Positions 46,389 through 59,112 of a stretch of 64,000 bases of DNA are shown in pieces. The notes under the pieces are model-generated. The model did no database searches, was not told where the DNA came from, and worked only from the letters and a program-made list of their open reading frames with translations. Source of the DNA: Mixophyes australis (Eukaryota; Chordata; Amphibia; Anura; Limnodynastidae); NCBI GenBank assembly GCA_036250195.1, contig JAVHZZ010000003.1, positions 338,463,375-338,527,374 of the forward strand, in the 5' to 3' direction. Each line of letters opens with the position of its first letter. Position 1 is the first letter of the stretch. The translations under genes were made by a program, and so were the position numbers.

Positions 46389-48181
46389 ACTCCACTCCCT
46401 CATTGTTTCCTGCCCCCTTCTACCTGCAATCTGGATCCCATCCCCTCTCATCAGCTTTGCTCCCTCTCCCTTACTGCCTGCTCCTACCTTGCACACCTCT
46501 TCAATCTGTCACTCTCCACTAGCATCGTCCCCTCTTCCTTCAAACATGCTCTTATCTCTCCCATCCTCAGAAAAACCCCAATCTTGACCCCACTTCTCTT
46601 TTTAAACTACTCGAGAGGGTTGTCGGCAACTGCCTTACTAAACACCTCTCGGACAATTCCCTCCTTGGCTTCCTCTCCCTCCACTCCACTGAAACTGCCC
46701 TGGCTAAAGTAATGAACCACCTTCTCTCAGCCGAATCTAAGGGCCACTTCTCTTTGCTCATCCTCCTGGACCGCTCTGTGTCCTTCGGCACTGTTGACCA
46801 CCCCCTCTTGTTGCAAACCCTCCTCACTCTCGGTCTCTCTGGCTCTGTCCTTGCTTGGTTCTCCTCTTACCTCGCCAACCAGTCCTTCTCTGTATCCATT
46901 TCTGGTTCATCTCTCCCCGCCTCCCCGCTGCCTTCCCTGTAGGAGTTCCTCAGGGCCAGTTCTTGGCCCTCAACTCTTTCGCTGTACACTGTCTCCCTGG
47001 GTGATCTCATCGGCTCCTTCGGTCTCCAATATCACCTGTACGCCGAAGACTTCAACTCTACATCTCCTCTCCCGATCTCTCTCCCTCCCTTATTGCTCGT
47101 GTATCTGACTGACTTTCCGCCATCTCCTCTTGGATGTCTTCAAGTTTTCTCAAAATCAGCATTGCCAAAACTGAACTAATTATCTTCCCTCCTTCTAGAT
47201 CTTCTTTGCATCTTGATCTCTCTATCACTGTCAACAACACCACTGCCTGGGCGTCATCCTCGACTCCTCCCTCTCTTTTACTACCCACATTCAATATCTC
47301 GCCCCATCATTTTGCTATCATCTCTGTAAAATCGCCCGCATTTGGCCCTTCCTATCGCAGAATGCCACCAAAACTATCATCCATGCTCTCATCATTTCCC
47401 GTATTGACCATTGTAACCTTCTCATTGGCCTCCCCCTCTCCCAGCTCGCCCCCTAAGGTCTATACTCAACGCGGATGCGAGACTCATCTTTCTCTCCTGC
47501 CGCTCCTCTTCTGCTTTCCCTCTCTGCCTCACCCTTCTCTGGCTCCCCTTTCCCTACAGAATCCTTTTCAAACTCCTCACACTCACCTACAAGGCCCTCT
47601 ATAACTCCACGACCACTTACATTTCTAACCTCCTCTCCATTCACACTCCATCCTGCTCCCTGCGGTCGGCCAATGACCGTCGCTTCACCTCCACCCTGAT
47701 CACCTCATCACACTCCAGAATCCAAGACTTCTCCCAGGCTGCCCCTCTTCATTGGAAGCACCTCCATTGCTCCATCCGACTGTCCCAATTTGGGCTCCTT
47801 CAAACGGGTACTCAAAACTCATCTTTTCCTCAAAGCCTACCAGCCATCCACCTAATCTTCTATCTATACTTGATTACCTTACCCTCTCTCTCCCCCCTCT
47901 CTTGCGCTTGATCCCCTCCTCTGACTCAATTTGTGCCTCCTGTCTGTTTGCCGTCCCTCTAGGATGTAAGCTCTTATGAGCAGGGCCCTCTTCCCTCTTG
48001 TTTCTCTAACTTTTCTTCTGCTCCTACTTAACTATGCTAGCTATGTTTGGAGTGTTTAAACAAATACTACCAGGACTTCAATGTTCGGTACTGTTTCTAC
48101 CCTATATGGTCTGTCTCTGTACAGCACTGCGGAAATATTAATGTGCCCTATAAATAAAGGCTAATAATAATAATAATAATA
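46389..48181 (+). mobile_element. L2-type LINE, 3' portion (continues from 37979)
   Basis: Resumes the LINE after the chromovirus. Broken frames give L2/CR1-type reverse transcriptase: [39 protein letters not shown], the GVPQG box, YHLYAEDFN (where YADD is usual), FLKISIAKTEL and ALIISRIDHCN, then a SRIQDFSQAAP-like segment and KTHLFLKAYQP. The tail has GTAAGCTCTTATGAGCAGGG, then TGTACAGCACTGCGGAAATA, and ends in (TAA)n at about 48155-48181. Frameshifts and stops make it a dead copy. Confidence 0.82.
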
Positions 48182-49891
48182 ACCCCTATACCCATGATAG
48201 TTACGCCCCTGACAATACACACTGTGCCAGAATAATATTTGAGTTAATAATGCACTTGCAATTAAATATTTACGTTAAACTGACCCAAGTTGTCTTTTAG
48301 GTATTCTGTTAAACACTGAGTTTTGGATGGTGTATAATAGGAAGTCTGAAGGCTAAAGCTCTAATGTATTTTCACATTAGTATTGGAATACATGAAAATG
48401 TTTCCATTATTCACCCTTGTATAGCACTGTTTTCAGAAACCGGAACGAGTAAACCTCTGGCAATAATTAAACATACATTTTAATGAATTGTGTTTAATTA
48501 AGGCTGTATGCACATTTTGAACATTCCAGAATTATATAAATATATTTTCTTGCATGACAGTCTTAGTAATATTCACTGATCATTCAATGGTTTATGTCTC
48601 TACAGAGTTTAATGCAGGTTTTTTGCAGCAGTATGTTGCTTAATGTCATTATTTGTTTATAAATAAAGAAAGCTCTCTTTGTCAGTTCAAGGCACCCTTA
48701 AGGTCTCCATAATTTTTTCAAGGCACCCCTAAGCCAAAATAATTACCAAGTAGTCCCTCGTCTTGCTTACCACCGGCCCTGGCCGCGGCACCCATGTGAG
48801 ATCTCCGCGGCACCCCAGGGAGTCGCGGCACACAGTTTGGGAATCACTGGCTTAACTGCATTTAACGCCAGAAATGTACTGGCTTTATATCACGCATTCA
48901 CCCTTTGCAGTATAACTAAATATTTTTGCCTCCTGTCAAAGCCATTAAATGCTTACAGCTTGTCCTGTGAGGTGGGCGTATCTCTGTGAAGGTGATGTAA
49001 GTCCACCCTAGTACAGACAGAAATCCTGAAAACATGACCTGTTGGTAGCTCTTGAGGACTGGGTTTGAGCACCTCTGCCCATGTCAGGGGGAGAAATGAA
49101 ATTGTGCAACATAGTGGCCTAAGGTTTTCCTCTCAAAATATTTGTTTAAAGCTATGCAGGACTGGGTAAGACCACCAGACACCCCCCCCCCCCCCTGTCA
49201 ATAGTCAATGAAGCTGTGTCATCTCCTGAATGAGCTAATAAATTGTGGACTTAGTTATATATAAAGTAGAGTTGAGATGCATGCTGGCCCAGGACCTATT
49301 CAACCCCCGGGAAAGGTGCGGGTGGGTCTGTTACCAGATTAAAAAGGTAAAGGTCCCAGGCCACCGGAGGAACCACTGATACATAAATAATTGCTAGTCC
49401 ATAAAGATAGGATATTCTATGTTTTTTTGGTTTTTTTTCACAAAGCGTCTAACTTTATTTTAAATATATGGTAGAATGATAAATAAATGAATATGTTGTT
49501 CCTCAGAGCTGTAACGGAGCCATATCCCGCTAGACATATTTTGAAGACACGTCAAAATAGACACGAGAATGACTACAGCAACTCATCTTAAAGGGGATAC
49601 GTCATCCTCCGTTATGTAGTGTTAATCCTCTGCTCCACTGGAATGTCATGATTTGTAAACCTTGGACTTTGTCATCAGTGCTGAAGGACTCTATGTATGT
49701 ACTTTTTTTTTGCTTCAATCATTTTCCAAATAGAGTATTTGCATTAGCTGGGCATATGTTTTGTCTGTATTTGTTTGAAACGAGTTTGTAACTATAACAT
49801 TATTGCAACTGTGAATATTTTATTCCTACTACATACGCAGCTGTGAAGTCACTTTAGAGGGACATTAAATATTAGTTATGTAAATGACTTA
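48182..49891. other. Non-coding DNA with a transposon-end fragment
   Basis: No gene is supported. Around 48690-48852 a repeat-like stretch ends CACAGTTTGGGAATCACTG, which resembles a hAT terminus, but no matching left end or 8-bp duplication is seen. 48240-48600 is unique-looking. A C-run lies at 49181-49196. Confidence 0.4.
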
Positions 49892-50000
49892 TACAGAGGA
49901 TATAAAAAAAAGTCTACACACCCTTATTGAAATCGCAGGTGTTTTTTGATGTAACGCCTGAAATCAACCAACGAAATTCAACTGAAAAACAAATATTATA
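49892..50000 (+). mobile_element. Tc1-type terminal fragment
   Basis: Begins TACAGAGGATATAAAAAAAA and continues with GTCTACACACCCTTATTGAA and TCAACTGAAAAACAAAT. I recognise this as the terminal region of a widespread vertebrate Tc1 family. No transposase is attached. Confidence 0.5.
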
Positions 50001-51214
50001 CATAAAATATGTACAAAAAAAACATTTGACCACTAATATAGCTGCACAGCACAGGTGAAATGCAATGCACCCCCCTATACATAAACCATGCATGCGTTCT
50101 AACAGTTTATAACATACAATCTATGATATAATACCATACACTACACATTATGTACAGTTTTATTCAAACTTTACTGAAGACAACAGCACTTTCAAAAAAG
50201 CTCATTCTGTGTGATGTGGGAAAGTGAAAATGGAAAGTGCTGGACATCTACAGGCACAAGCTTTATTGAAAGACAGACAGAAAAAGGGGGAAGTGGTGGA
50301 AGGAACTAGATTAATGATCTTCTTCCTCGGGACTGTATATAATGAAATAGTCTCTAAGCAGGCTTTGGATACGACTGAGACAGTCCTGAATAAAACATAC
50401 TCCCCCTGCTCCACACAAGGCAATTTCTGACAAGCCATAAAACATCCTTAACAGAACACATTAGGCACCAGGCTTGGTGTCTCATTCCACATGTTGCAGC
50501 AAAGTTTGGCACTTTTCTCCAGCAAAATTTGACCTTGTGTGTTAAAAATCCTATACCCTACCCATACAGCAGCATGAATGGACTGTCATTGTCCCAGCTC
50601 TATTCATACACTATAAATTCCACAAAATTAATAAATACAGGAGATGATGCTGAGCATAAAAAAAACCCTCTAAAAAGACACACCTATAAATATCTCAAGA
50701 TGCATCCAGCTCTGCAGCGGTAATAAATGCATCATGTTAGACGTACATCAGATACACTTACACCCAACCAGGTCATAAGCACTAGAAAAAAACGTTTTCA
50801 CATTTGTTTTGATAGCAAACACTATTAATTGTGATTTAAATAAAAAAAACCTCTATAGTACAGCAGATGTAGTCTTCCTACTTCCTACATGTAGTAATTA
50901 AAGTAGCAAAAATCATTCTAAAGTATGCCCATACAATCATATAATATAGGGATGGGCAATGAAGAAAGCACCTATCAACTTGAGAGGTCAATACACAATC
51001 GGCTAATCAGAAGCTTCTAGCTAGTGCTGCTTCTGTCATCATCATCATCATCTTCAGGGAGTGTTTGTCCTCAGGCACACACAAGTGATACAGCTACGGA
51101 CAGGCATATCTGCATGTGGGTCTGCCTTTCTTACCATTATGCGAATATGCCCTTACTGTACTCAGCCAATCTTAGAACGCCCCTTCTCTACCTCATTCCA
51201 CCTATCCAGTCTAA
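50001..51214. other. Non-coding DNA, no gene seen
   Basis: Short reading frames only. An ATC/CAT trinucleotide run lies near 51036-51053. Nothing else is identifiable. Confidence 0.4.
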
Positions 51215-51327
51215 AGAGTTTGTATGTTCTCCCTGTGTTTGCGTGGGTTTCCTCTGGTGCTCCGGTTTCCTTCCACACACCAAAAAACTTACTAGCAGGT
51301 TAATTGGCTGCTATTAAATTGGCCTTA

Positions 51328-51371
<44 letters not shown>

Positions 51372-51473
51372 TAGAGAATTTAGACTGTAATCTCCAATGG
51401 GGCAGGGTCTGATGTGAGTGAGTTCTCTGTACAACGCTGCGGAACTAGTGGCGATATATAAATAGCTGATGGT
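51215..51473 (+). mobile_element. tRNA-headed SINE, head-truncated, plus orientation
   Basis: Starts in the body (GAGTTTGTATGTTCTCCC) and runs through GGTTTCCTTCCACAC to the tail (GCGATATATAAATAGC). An internal (GT)n expansion occupies 51331-51367. The tRNA-like head is missing. Confidence 0.82.
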
Positions 51474-53583
51474 GAAAGAGAAACAAGTCTCAGATGTGAA
51501 CAAATCGTCAAATGCGTATGAATTCTTTTTATGGGTGTGCGGTGTACAGAGAAGCATATTTTATATTAAATAGGCATATTCCTAACTCTGCCCCACATTG
51601 TAGAATGGCGAAGCAAAGGCAGGTTTCAAACATTGTATTGCATGGTATTCACACCTCTGTACAATGGCCTTTTCTGCTACAAAACTCGATTTGCTTAAAA
51701 TATCTCTCATCTGTACCCTAGACGTATGAGTGCCAGTCTTTGAGTTCATGTTCCTGACCATCCAACAGGGTCTGTGCATAAAGACACGTCCAAAACAGGC
51801 GCAAAGCTGTTTGTTCATTGGTGATGTCTGTAGCTGCACAGGTTCCAAACATATATAAAAGTCCCGAGGAGCAGTGCTCCCTTCATAGCAATTCACTCCA
51901 AGTTTTTGTGCCTGTTATTAAGCCTCCCAAAGGCCACATTTTATCCAGTAGATTTTAGTGTAGCTGCGGGAAACTCTTATATAGACCGGAGAGTGTCCTC
52001 AACTCTCATGAGCTTGTGAATAGTGTTCGGTTTCCTCAAATAGGACTTAATTCCCTTCCATATGTTATGTCTCACCTCAGCGATTCTCCAGTGGAAAGGT
52101 AAGGGCTGTCTTACTCATCCCTGCAAAGCCCCCTGTAGAGGGGCAAAAGAAAAATGTGAGACATGTAGTGAGATTCTAGCATAGTCAGGTATTCATTTCA
52201 GCTCTTTGCGGAGCTCCTTGTACATCACTGCCCACTTGTAGTAAAACACTGTTATAGCTCTGCAGAGTAGCAGGAGGAGGCCATACATTGACCTGGTACT
52301 TGAGAATAGAATGAATCCTGTTGAAGAGCACAAGCGCTTTACTCTTATTTAAAGGTTCCCTCCAGGTCTGTTTGCTTGATCTTTGCTAGTCTCTCATCCA
52401 AGCATTTCAGGCACATGTCCTCTCCACCAAATCAGATGACCAGGATATTGATGAAGTTGGATCTGATTGTCAAGGGGAAGGATGTGGTAATTGGCAGAGT
52501 ATCATCTCAGACTTCTCACAGTTGTTGTCACCTGAAGCTCGATAACTTCATCCACGTACAGCGAACACTTTCCCTATCCTCAGTCTGGTTCAGATGCTTT
52601 GTACAAGAAATGAAAGAAGACGTAAGAGGAGACAACCTTGTGTTATGATCTAAAATAAATTCCCTAATCAGTCCTTGGATACTGTTCATTGTCGAATGTT
52701 CCCAATGTGGTAGGTCGACTGTAGACAACTCCACTCCACAAATTTCCAGAAAGCACCAAACCTGCAGACAGTTTATTTACTTTGGCAATAATGGTTATCG
52801 GTTCGTATGTATATAAAACATGTCATTACATTACATTATACACTGCTATTACATATCATACATACCTGACAATTTGGTGAAAGGCATGTTGTACCTGTTA
52901 CATTGAATTTAATCACCAAGTGACACTGGTGTTTTGAAAACCAGCAAGAAGACTAACAATGGTGTTTCCACCATTGTGTTGTGTATGACTTAAGGTACTA
53001 GCAGTGTAGAAGTCCCACATACATTATATAACATGTTTTGGAGAAATGTAGTTACAACATGCAAATAATACACTAAAATTGCTCAGGTTTTCAATTTTCT
53101 ATAGTTCCAACTATTCAGATTTGTTATTCCACAGTTTTAACTTTGTATGATCTACGGTAGTACTTACCAATCCATTTTTTTTACTTAAGCCAGGTTACTG
53201 AATTTGATTGTAAGTTTATTCCCCTATAAAGAATATTTTAAAAGAAATTTGTGTAATTATTTTGTTATAGTTTTTCACTTTCATTATATATTCAATATAT
53301 TGCTGGCATTACTCCATTCTAAGAGAAACACTAGTCATTGAGATGAAATTGGATTACTATTAATATGTCAGTGAGATCACTTACTAACACTGCATTCAAG
53401 TGAAACATTTGCACAGAACCACAGCATCCAATCAGCAACTAACTTTTATCTGTCTAATGCAAGTCATACAATAAAGACAAGTGTCTAGTTATTATGGTTT
53501 AGTGCAAATACACCTAAATGCAATGTTAGGAAATTAGCCATTCTGTGTCTTGTAGTCCAACCGACAGTATGGCATAGATGAGA

Positions 53584-53636
<53 letters not shown>

Positions 53637-54079
53637 TGTTTTTCAATTTCTGCTGTTCCCAGGTTATTGGAATTTAAATTATGAATATTGCTGAAATCCT
53701 TCATTGAATATAGCTAGGATTACTTTTTATTAGCTTCAATCTGTTCTATGAGTTGTATTATTCAATGCAGCAATGTGGGTGAATATTTTATTTATGGTCC
53801 AAAAGAACTCATTTTAAGGAGGCACAGGCTGGAAACTCTATCACAACCGTGGGAAGAGGTCAGTAACACATTTACCAGGAAATAGGAAGTCTGGGTGGTG
53901 GGGATGTTAATATTCCTGTTTCAGACATACAGTATGGAAACAGTAAAATTCTTGCAGTTTATGACATTGAGTGAAAATCCAGTAAAAATTGAGCTTTTAG
54001 CCGAAAATGTTTCCTCCTTAGTCAGTAGCACTACAGCAGTCCCCTGTTTATATTATGAACATGTCATGTTGAGTAACTG
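51474..54079. other. Non-coding DNA, no gene seen
   Basis: No coding sequence is supported; frames of up to about 100 codons lack recognisable motifs. A (TA)n tract occupies 53587-53633. Confidence 0.4.
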
Positions 54080-54554
54080 CAATACCCTATGTCCCTATAA
54101 GCTGTAATGTAATTTTATTATGATCATGTCCAGTGGTCATATCATTATTGATAGGTGTAGTGCCCTATACTGTATAGAGTGTAACAAACTTGTATTATTG
54201 TATCATCATCATGTCCATTGGGCAAGTAATGTTGAGTTGGTGTACTTGGTGTATGCCTGTATAGAATGTATAATTGTATTAAAATCATGTCCATAGATTA
54301 GCTCTTGTTGTAGTGCCCTGTATATCATATATCACAGTAGAGTGGTGTCCTATGTCTGCATAGAGTGTGATACAATTGTATTATTATACTGTCCAGTGTT
54401 CATACCAAGCTATAGGTATAGTGCCCTAAGTCCTTTTGGAGTGTAATAGATTTGTATTATGATCATGTCCAGTGGTCATGTCTAGCTATGTTCTATGTCT
54501 GTATAGAGTATTATGATGATATCCAGTGGTCCAGTCATGGGTAGGTGAAGTGAT

Positions 54555-54622
<68 letters not shown>

Positions 54623-55256
54623 TGAAGATGAGCAGTTGAGATACTGTAAAGAATGGTGATGCGGATGTAATTATTATTATTATAAGGACACACTCAGCAT
54701 TTAAGTGGTTTAGCACCATAGCCCTGCGGACGGAGGAGGCATGGTTAGAGACAACTGAACAGCCTTTCGGAAAGGCCAAGGAGCCATCATACAGATAAGC
54801 TGATATATCATTTCACATTTGGTACGCATGCTATCTTGGAGCAATTGGGCTCCAGTTCACTATACTGCACAGTATTATATATTGACACACGCTGATTAAA
54901 CGGTGATTGATATTGTCACTATTGGACTTCACTATTCTCTTCCTGTAAATTGGATATATGAACTATATGTGGTGTCCTGTAGAGGCATTGGTTAGAAAAA
55001 TACTCTCTGGACTGTTTTGTTCTCACTGTTATTTTCACTGACTGCATTTATATTGCATTGTTATTTATACCCTGTTATACACCTGAAGGCGCCTTTATTT
55101 GTTTCCTTTAATTTATCCGGATTAACCATCTGTTTTTGAAGATTGGCTGCCACACACATATTTTGTGGAGGTGTCTTATAAATATAACCCTTTTGTAAAT
55201 TTCAGAAGATCCAAACACTAGGTTAAGCGCCATTTAGATATCTCGATCTTTTGCTA

Positions 55257-55297
<41 letters not shown>

Positions 55298-55505
55298 CAT
55301 ATGTTATATGTCATATAGAGTAGGTGTACTAAGTCCTAAATAAAGTTTAATAGAATTATATTGTGACCATGTTCAGTACTCAGGTTGTGTTGTGTCGATA
55401 TGTTTTCCTATGTCTGTAATTAGTGTATTAGAATTGTATTATCACCATATGTACTGATCAGGTTATGTTGGAGACGTGTAGTGTCCTACATCTGTTGAAT
55501 TAGCA
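54080..55505. repeat. Degenerate tandem array interrupted by an insertion
   Basis: Units of roughly 85-95 bp recur with the wording GTATTATGATCATGTCCAGT ... GTAGTGCCCTATGTCTGTAT ... AGAGTGTAATA, from about 54080 to 54545 and again from about 55305 to 55500. Between them (about 54555-55295) is a different sequence bounded on both sides by TA-dinucleotide tracts (54563-54606, 55257-55294), probably an inserted element of unknown type. Units are too diverged for a reliable copy count. Confidence 0.6.
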
Positions 55506-55756
55506 TCTTATTAAATATCAGCACCAGAGCATATCAGAACACATAAGACGACACCAGCATCAACCTTTCAAAAAGTTTCAACCCTATTCTGATATGAATT
55601 AACACCCTTATGACTCACAGAATCTAAATATCTTAGTGACTTGGAGTCCTCGCTTGCACTTACAGCACATAACTAAAAAAAAGAATTGCAGTGTGTGATA
55701 TTTAGTTACCATTGGGACAGTCATACACAGGATATCCATACATGTACAGTAGTTAA

Positions 55757-56517
55757 TGTCACGAGCCGCGGCGGTACTCACAGCCGCCGCGGCTCGCTTC
55801 TCATGCGCCCCAGCGTCCCGGCCGTCACCTTGACGACCGGGACGTCATTTACTCTTCCTGTCCGGCCGTTACCAGGGCAACGGCCAGACGCTAGTACACT
55901 AGCGCTGCGTCCCGGCGGTGCTGGTAGCCGGGCGCATGCGCATAGCAGGCAGCCTGTGGGCTGATTAGGCTTATTAACAGGCATTAGCCTGCAACTGTGT
56001 AGGTCAGGGGCAAGCCCTGATTGGCCCTGCTGGATACTAGTAAATTAGCCTGCAGGAGTGTGTTCAACTGCTGATTGGTCTGTGTCTGTACTTAAGGCAA
56101 TGAGGTCTGCTGCCTCATTGCCGGTTATAGCTTCTGTGCTCCAGTCTGCTGACCTGCTTGTTCCAGTTCCTGTATCCTGTTATCTACGTTTTTGACTACC
56201 CGTGTTTGACCCTTGGCTTGTATTGGACTTCGCTTGTGTTTCCTGTGACCCTGATCCTTGGCTCGTTTACCCGTTCCGCTTCTCTGCCTGTGACCTCTGA
56301 CCTCAGCTTGCTCATCGATACTGATACCTGCTGCCGGCCTTTTGACCTCTGCGTGGACCTGACTCTTCTTGCCTGGGTTCTCCCCAGCCGGTACACACTT
56401 CACGACCCTCTGTCAGTCTGCAGCCCAGTCTGTCCCCACCATCAGGGGCTCCAGTGAACACCTGACTGACAGAGTAGACTCCGGGTTGTGTTGTGCCGGC
56501 TGGAAGAGTTCCTAACA
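55757..56517 (+). mobile_element. Solo LTR of a Gypsy-type element
   Basis: 761 bp starting TGTCACGAG and ending CCTAACA, flanked by a perfect 5-bp duplication GTTAA (55752-55756 and 56518-56522), with no internal region. It opens with a GC-rich perfect inverted repeat (GAGCCGCGGCGG/CCGCCGCGGCTC). A solo LTR forms by recombination between the two LTRs of a full element. Orientation is inferred from the layout shared with other Gypsy LTRs and is not certain. Confidence 0.85.
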
Positions 56518-58011
56518 GTTAAGAGTCCAAGCAGTGCTCAAAATCCTTAAATTTCCCTCCCCTTGAGTTCACACCCACCATTAGGATCCACTGAAAGTCT
56601 CACAGTAGCATATCCAAAGGAAAACACAAAAGTATCACAAGGATTTCCATGCATAGAGATCCTTATATTTCCCAAAGACAATGTTTCAGTCCTAATGGAA
56701 CTCTATCAAGCTGAACTCCCCTGCAGCTGTGTTATACACATTATATTTAACTCCCTATGCTTAATAGGTACCATAATGTGACATCACATTATTCAATTAT
56801 ATGTAAACATTATTGTGTAAGAAAGAGAATGCAATAAATGCATGTAAATTACATATATTAATTTATATCCTTTTTATATGCATTCTCTGCTCCCAGCCCT
56901 TCAAAAAGGTGGCAATGAGTCACATTATATTTTGCCTTTTTGAAATGACTTGGAATTGAACAATATATTTGTCCTTTACGATTGGTATATTTGTGTCAAT
57001 TGATTCTTTTCTTACTTTTTTGTGGTTTTTGGGGGGGTTTTTCCCCACAAAGGCCAAATCCCTAGTGCACTACACTAAGTAGATGATACGAACATTCTCC
57101 CTTCACAACTATAGTGCTTTTTAAACTAAAACCTTTTGTCACTCATAGGGTATGAGGAACTTTCACCTTTAACCATAATATTGCAACTGACACAATTTAA
57201 ACTCGAGGGACTCATCTGTGTGACATTTGAGCTTGACCTGTATCTGTTTTGACCAATTGATGCTTGATATTCTTAGTTCTCCAAAAGGAGATTTTCTAGA
57301 AATAATCAAATTGTCGCTAATAATATAAGCAACTCTGTTACTGAAAGAAGTAGAAACAAAAAGGAGGCTACTTTATTTGGTATCTACCTTCTAGGGCTGA
57401 AATAAACTAGTATTACTAAACTACTTCTGTGCATGCTCGCTAATATTCCGTTACTTGTCTACACTTCAGAGGACCTCTCTGAGCAAGTAGAAAAGCTAGG
57501 GAGAATACACAGGGCTTTGTAGCTTCCTATTCTTCAAACACCACATTTAGTGTCAGAACGGGTAAAAGTATCCTTCATCATTTCATTATATTCCAGTGAG
57601 TCCTTAGGGTGGGCTTCTCCCTTGGGAAAATAATGACCCCGTTATGTACAATATACCCCTCTTTATTTCAACATTCTGTAAGGACATTGTCTTCGCCGAC
57701 TTAGGCAATAGAATAAATAAATGAGCCACTTACCACTACCTTCTATCAAGGTCTCATTGGGCGTCTCAAGAATGAGAAGACATCCCGTCACCATCCGACA
57801 ACCCCTGTTGATATCATCACATTATAGGGCAGATCTGTGTTTCAGGTCATAAAGTTTACAAAAAGAGTGAGTTACAAAACCTGCTCTGCTCCATCTAGCT
57901 CCTAATATTCTACAGCCTTGTCTTCCCTCTTCTGAAGACCTAAGAGAAGGAAGACATTCACAGAGAATGAACGCACACATAAGAGAACCCTGGGTTTGTA
58001 TCTTTATTGTG
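56518..58011. other. Non-coding DNA, no gene seen
   Basis: AT-rich, no coding sequence or repeat boundary identified. Confidence 0.4.
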
Positions 58012-58207
58012 GGGTTGGGGTGAATTCAAGTGGCGCGTGGACATCGTGCCACGGACATTTCTGGCAATTACTGTAGAAATCTCCACTCATTATCCCTCAC
58101 ACCTCTATGGGGTGCGAGGAAAAATGAGTGGAGATTTCTGTCCAATTTCTGCCACAAAATTTCTCAAGGACGTTCCAGAGACACTTTGCAGCTAATTGAA
58201 TCCCCCC
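58012..58207. repeat. Palindromic MITE with GGGG..AATTCAA ends
   Basis: Ends are roughly complementary (GGGGTGAATTCAA and TTGAATCCCCCC). The centre is a strong hairpin: GAAATCTCCACTCATT (about 58076-58091) pairs exactly with AATGAGTGGAGATTTC (about 58124-58139), and the inner CCTCACACC/GGTGCGAGG also pairs. It has no coding capacity, and no clear target duplication was found. Confidence 0.6.
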
Positions 58208-58368
58208 TGAGAGTCACTTTGTTAATCAATGATCCAGCAGTTTGTCAAAACTCATTAATGAAATATTCCCAGGACCTTCTGTAGAATTTCATCATCTACT
58301 TAAACAACATTTTAATATTCTCTAGAGTTTTTTCCTCTCACAGACTAAATGTCAAGGCTGTACTATGG

Positions 58369-58704
58369 TGGGCAGCATGGTGGCTTAGTGGTTAGCACTT
58401 CTGCCTCACAGCACTGCGGTCATGAGTTCAATTCCAGACCATGGCCTTATCTCTGTGGCGTTTGTATGTTCTCCCCTGTGTTTGCGTGGGTTTCCTCCGG
58501 GTGCTCCGGTTTCCTCCCACACTCCAAAAACATACTAGTAGGTTAATTGGCTGCTATCAAAATTGACCCTAGTCTCTGTCTGTCTGTGTGTTAGAGAAAT
58601 TAGATTGTAACCTCCAATGGTTCAGGGACTGATGTGAATGAGTTCTCTGTACAGCGCTGCGGAATTAGTGGCGCTATATAAATAAATGGTGATGATGATG
58701 ATAA
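58369..58704 (+). mobile_element. tRNA-headed SINE, full length
   Basis: The best copy in the window. The tRNA-like head has a polymerase III A box (TGGCTTAGTGG, 58381-58391) and a B-box-like AGTTCAATTCC (58425-58435). The body contains GGTGCTCCGGTTTCCTCCCA, conserved across the copies here. The tail ends TGTACAGCGCTGCGGAATTA, GGCGCTATATAAATAAATGG and (TGA)n. The tail resembles the 3' ends of the L2 LINEs at 8652 and 46389, so those LINEs probably supply the machinery. Confidence 0.9.
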
Positions 58705-58906
58705 TGTCCATAAGTCAAGCGTCTCTATGTTAACTTAGATAAATTTACTTTCAAGCATTACATTTTTTGTAAGTTACGTTGTGTCCGTCTCCGGTCTTTA
58801 TCACGGACAACATTTCCACCATGGTGAGTGAGTCTCAGCCTATGCACCTCAAAGAGATTTCTTGCTAATTATTTTTACTAATTCATCAGACACTACTCTT
58901 CAATGA

Positions 58907-59112
58907 ATGCTGCCTTAAAAATGCTCTCACAAAAAAAGTTCTGACCGCCACAAATGATCCCCTGAAGCCATGCCTGTTTTCTTCTGCTCCAGAACATCCT
59001 GATCCTTCTCCCCCATACTTGTTAGAGTTTGATGTCTCATCACTTAGAGTTGGAGCTGTACTTTCCCAATGCAATAAAACCGGCAAACGCGATCCTTTAT
59101 TTTTCTCTTATG
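58907..59112 (+). pseudogene. Gypsy-type RNase H relic
   Basis: One open frame reads ALKNALTKKVLTATNDPL-like wording, then EHPDPSPPYLLEFDVSS and RVGAVLSQCN. This matches the start of a Gypsy RNase H domain, including the first active-site Asp (LEFDVSS for the usual LEVDASS). No LTR or neighbouring pol domain is seen. Confidence 0.55.

Noticed and set aside
48690..48852. Complete hAT element ending GGGAATCACTG
   Set aside because: Only one end is convincing; no matching left terminus or 8-bp duplication was found (GCTTAATG and GCTTAACT differ).
55686..55964. 92-codon frame and its antisense partner near 55780
   Set aside because: They straddle the start of the solo LTR, and the coding appearance comes from its GC-rich inverted repeat.
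58376..58440. Possible tRNA gene
   Set aside because: A- and B-box-like motifs are present, but the segment is the head of a repeated SINE and does not fold into a full cloverleaf by eye.
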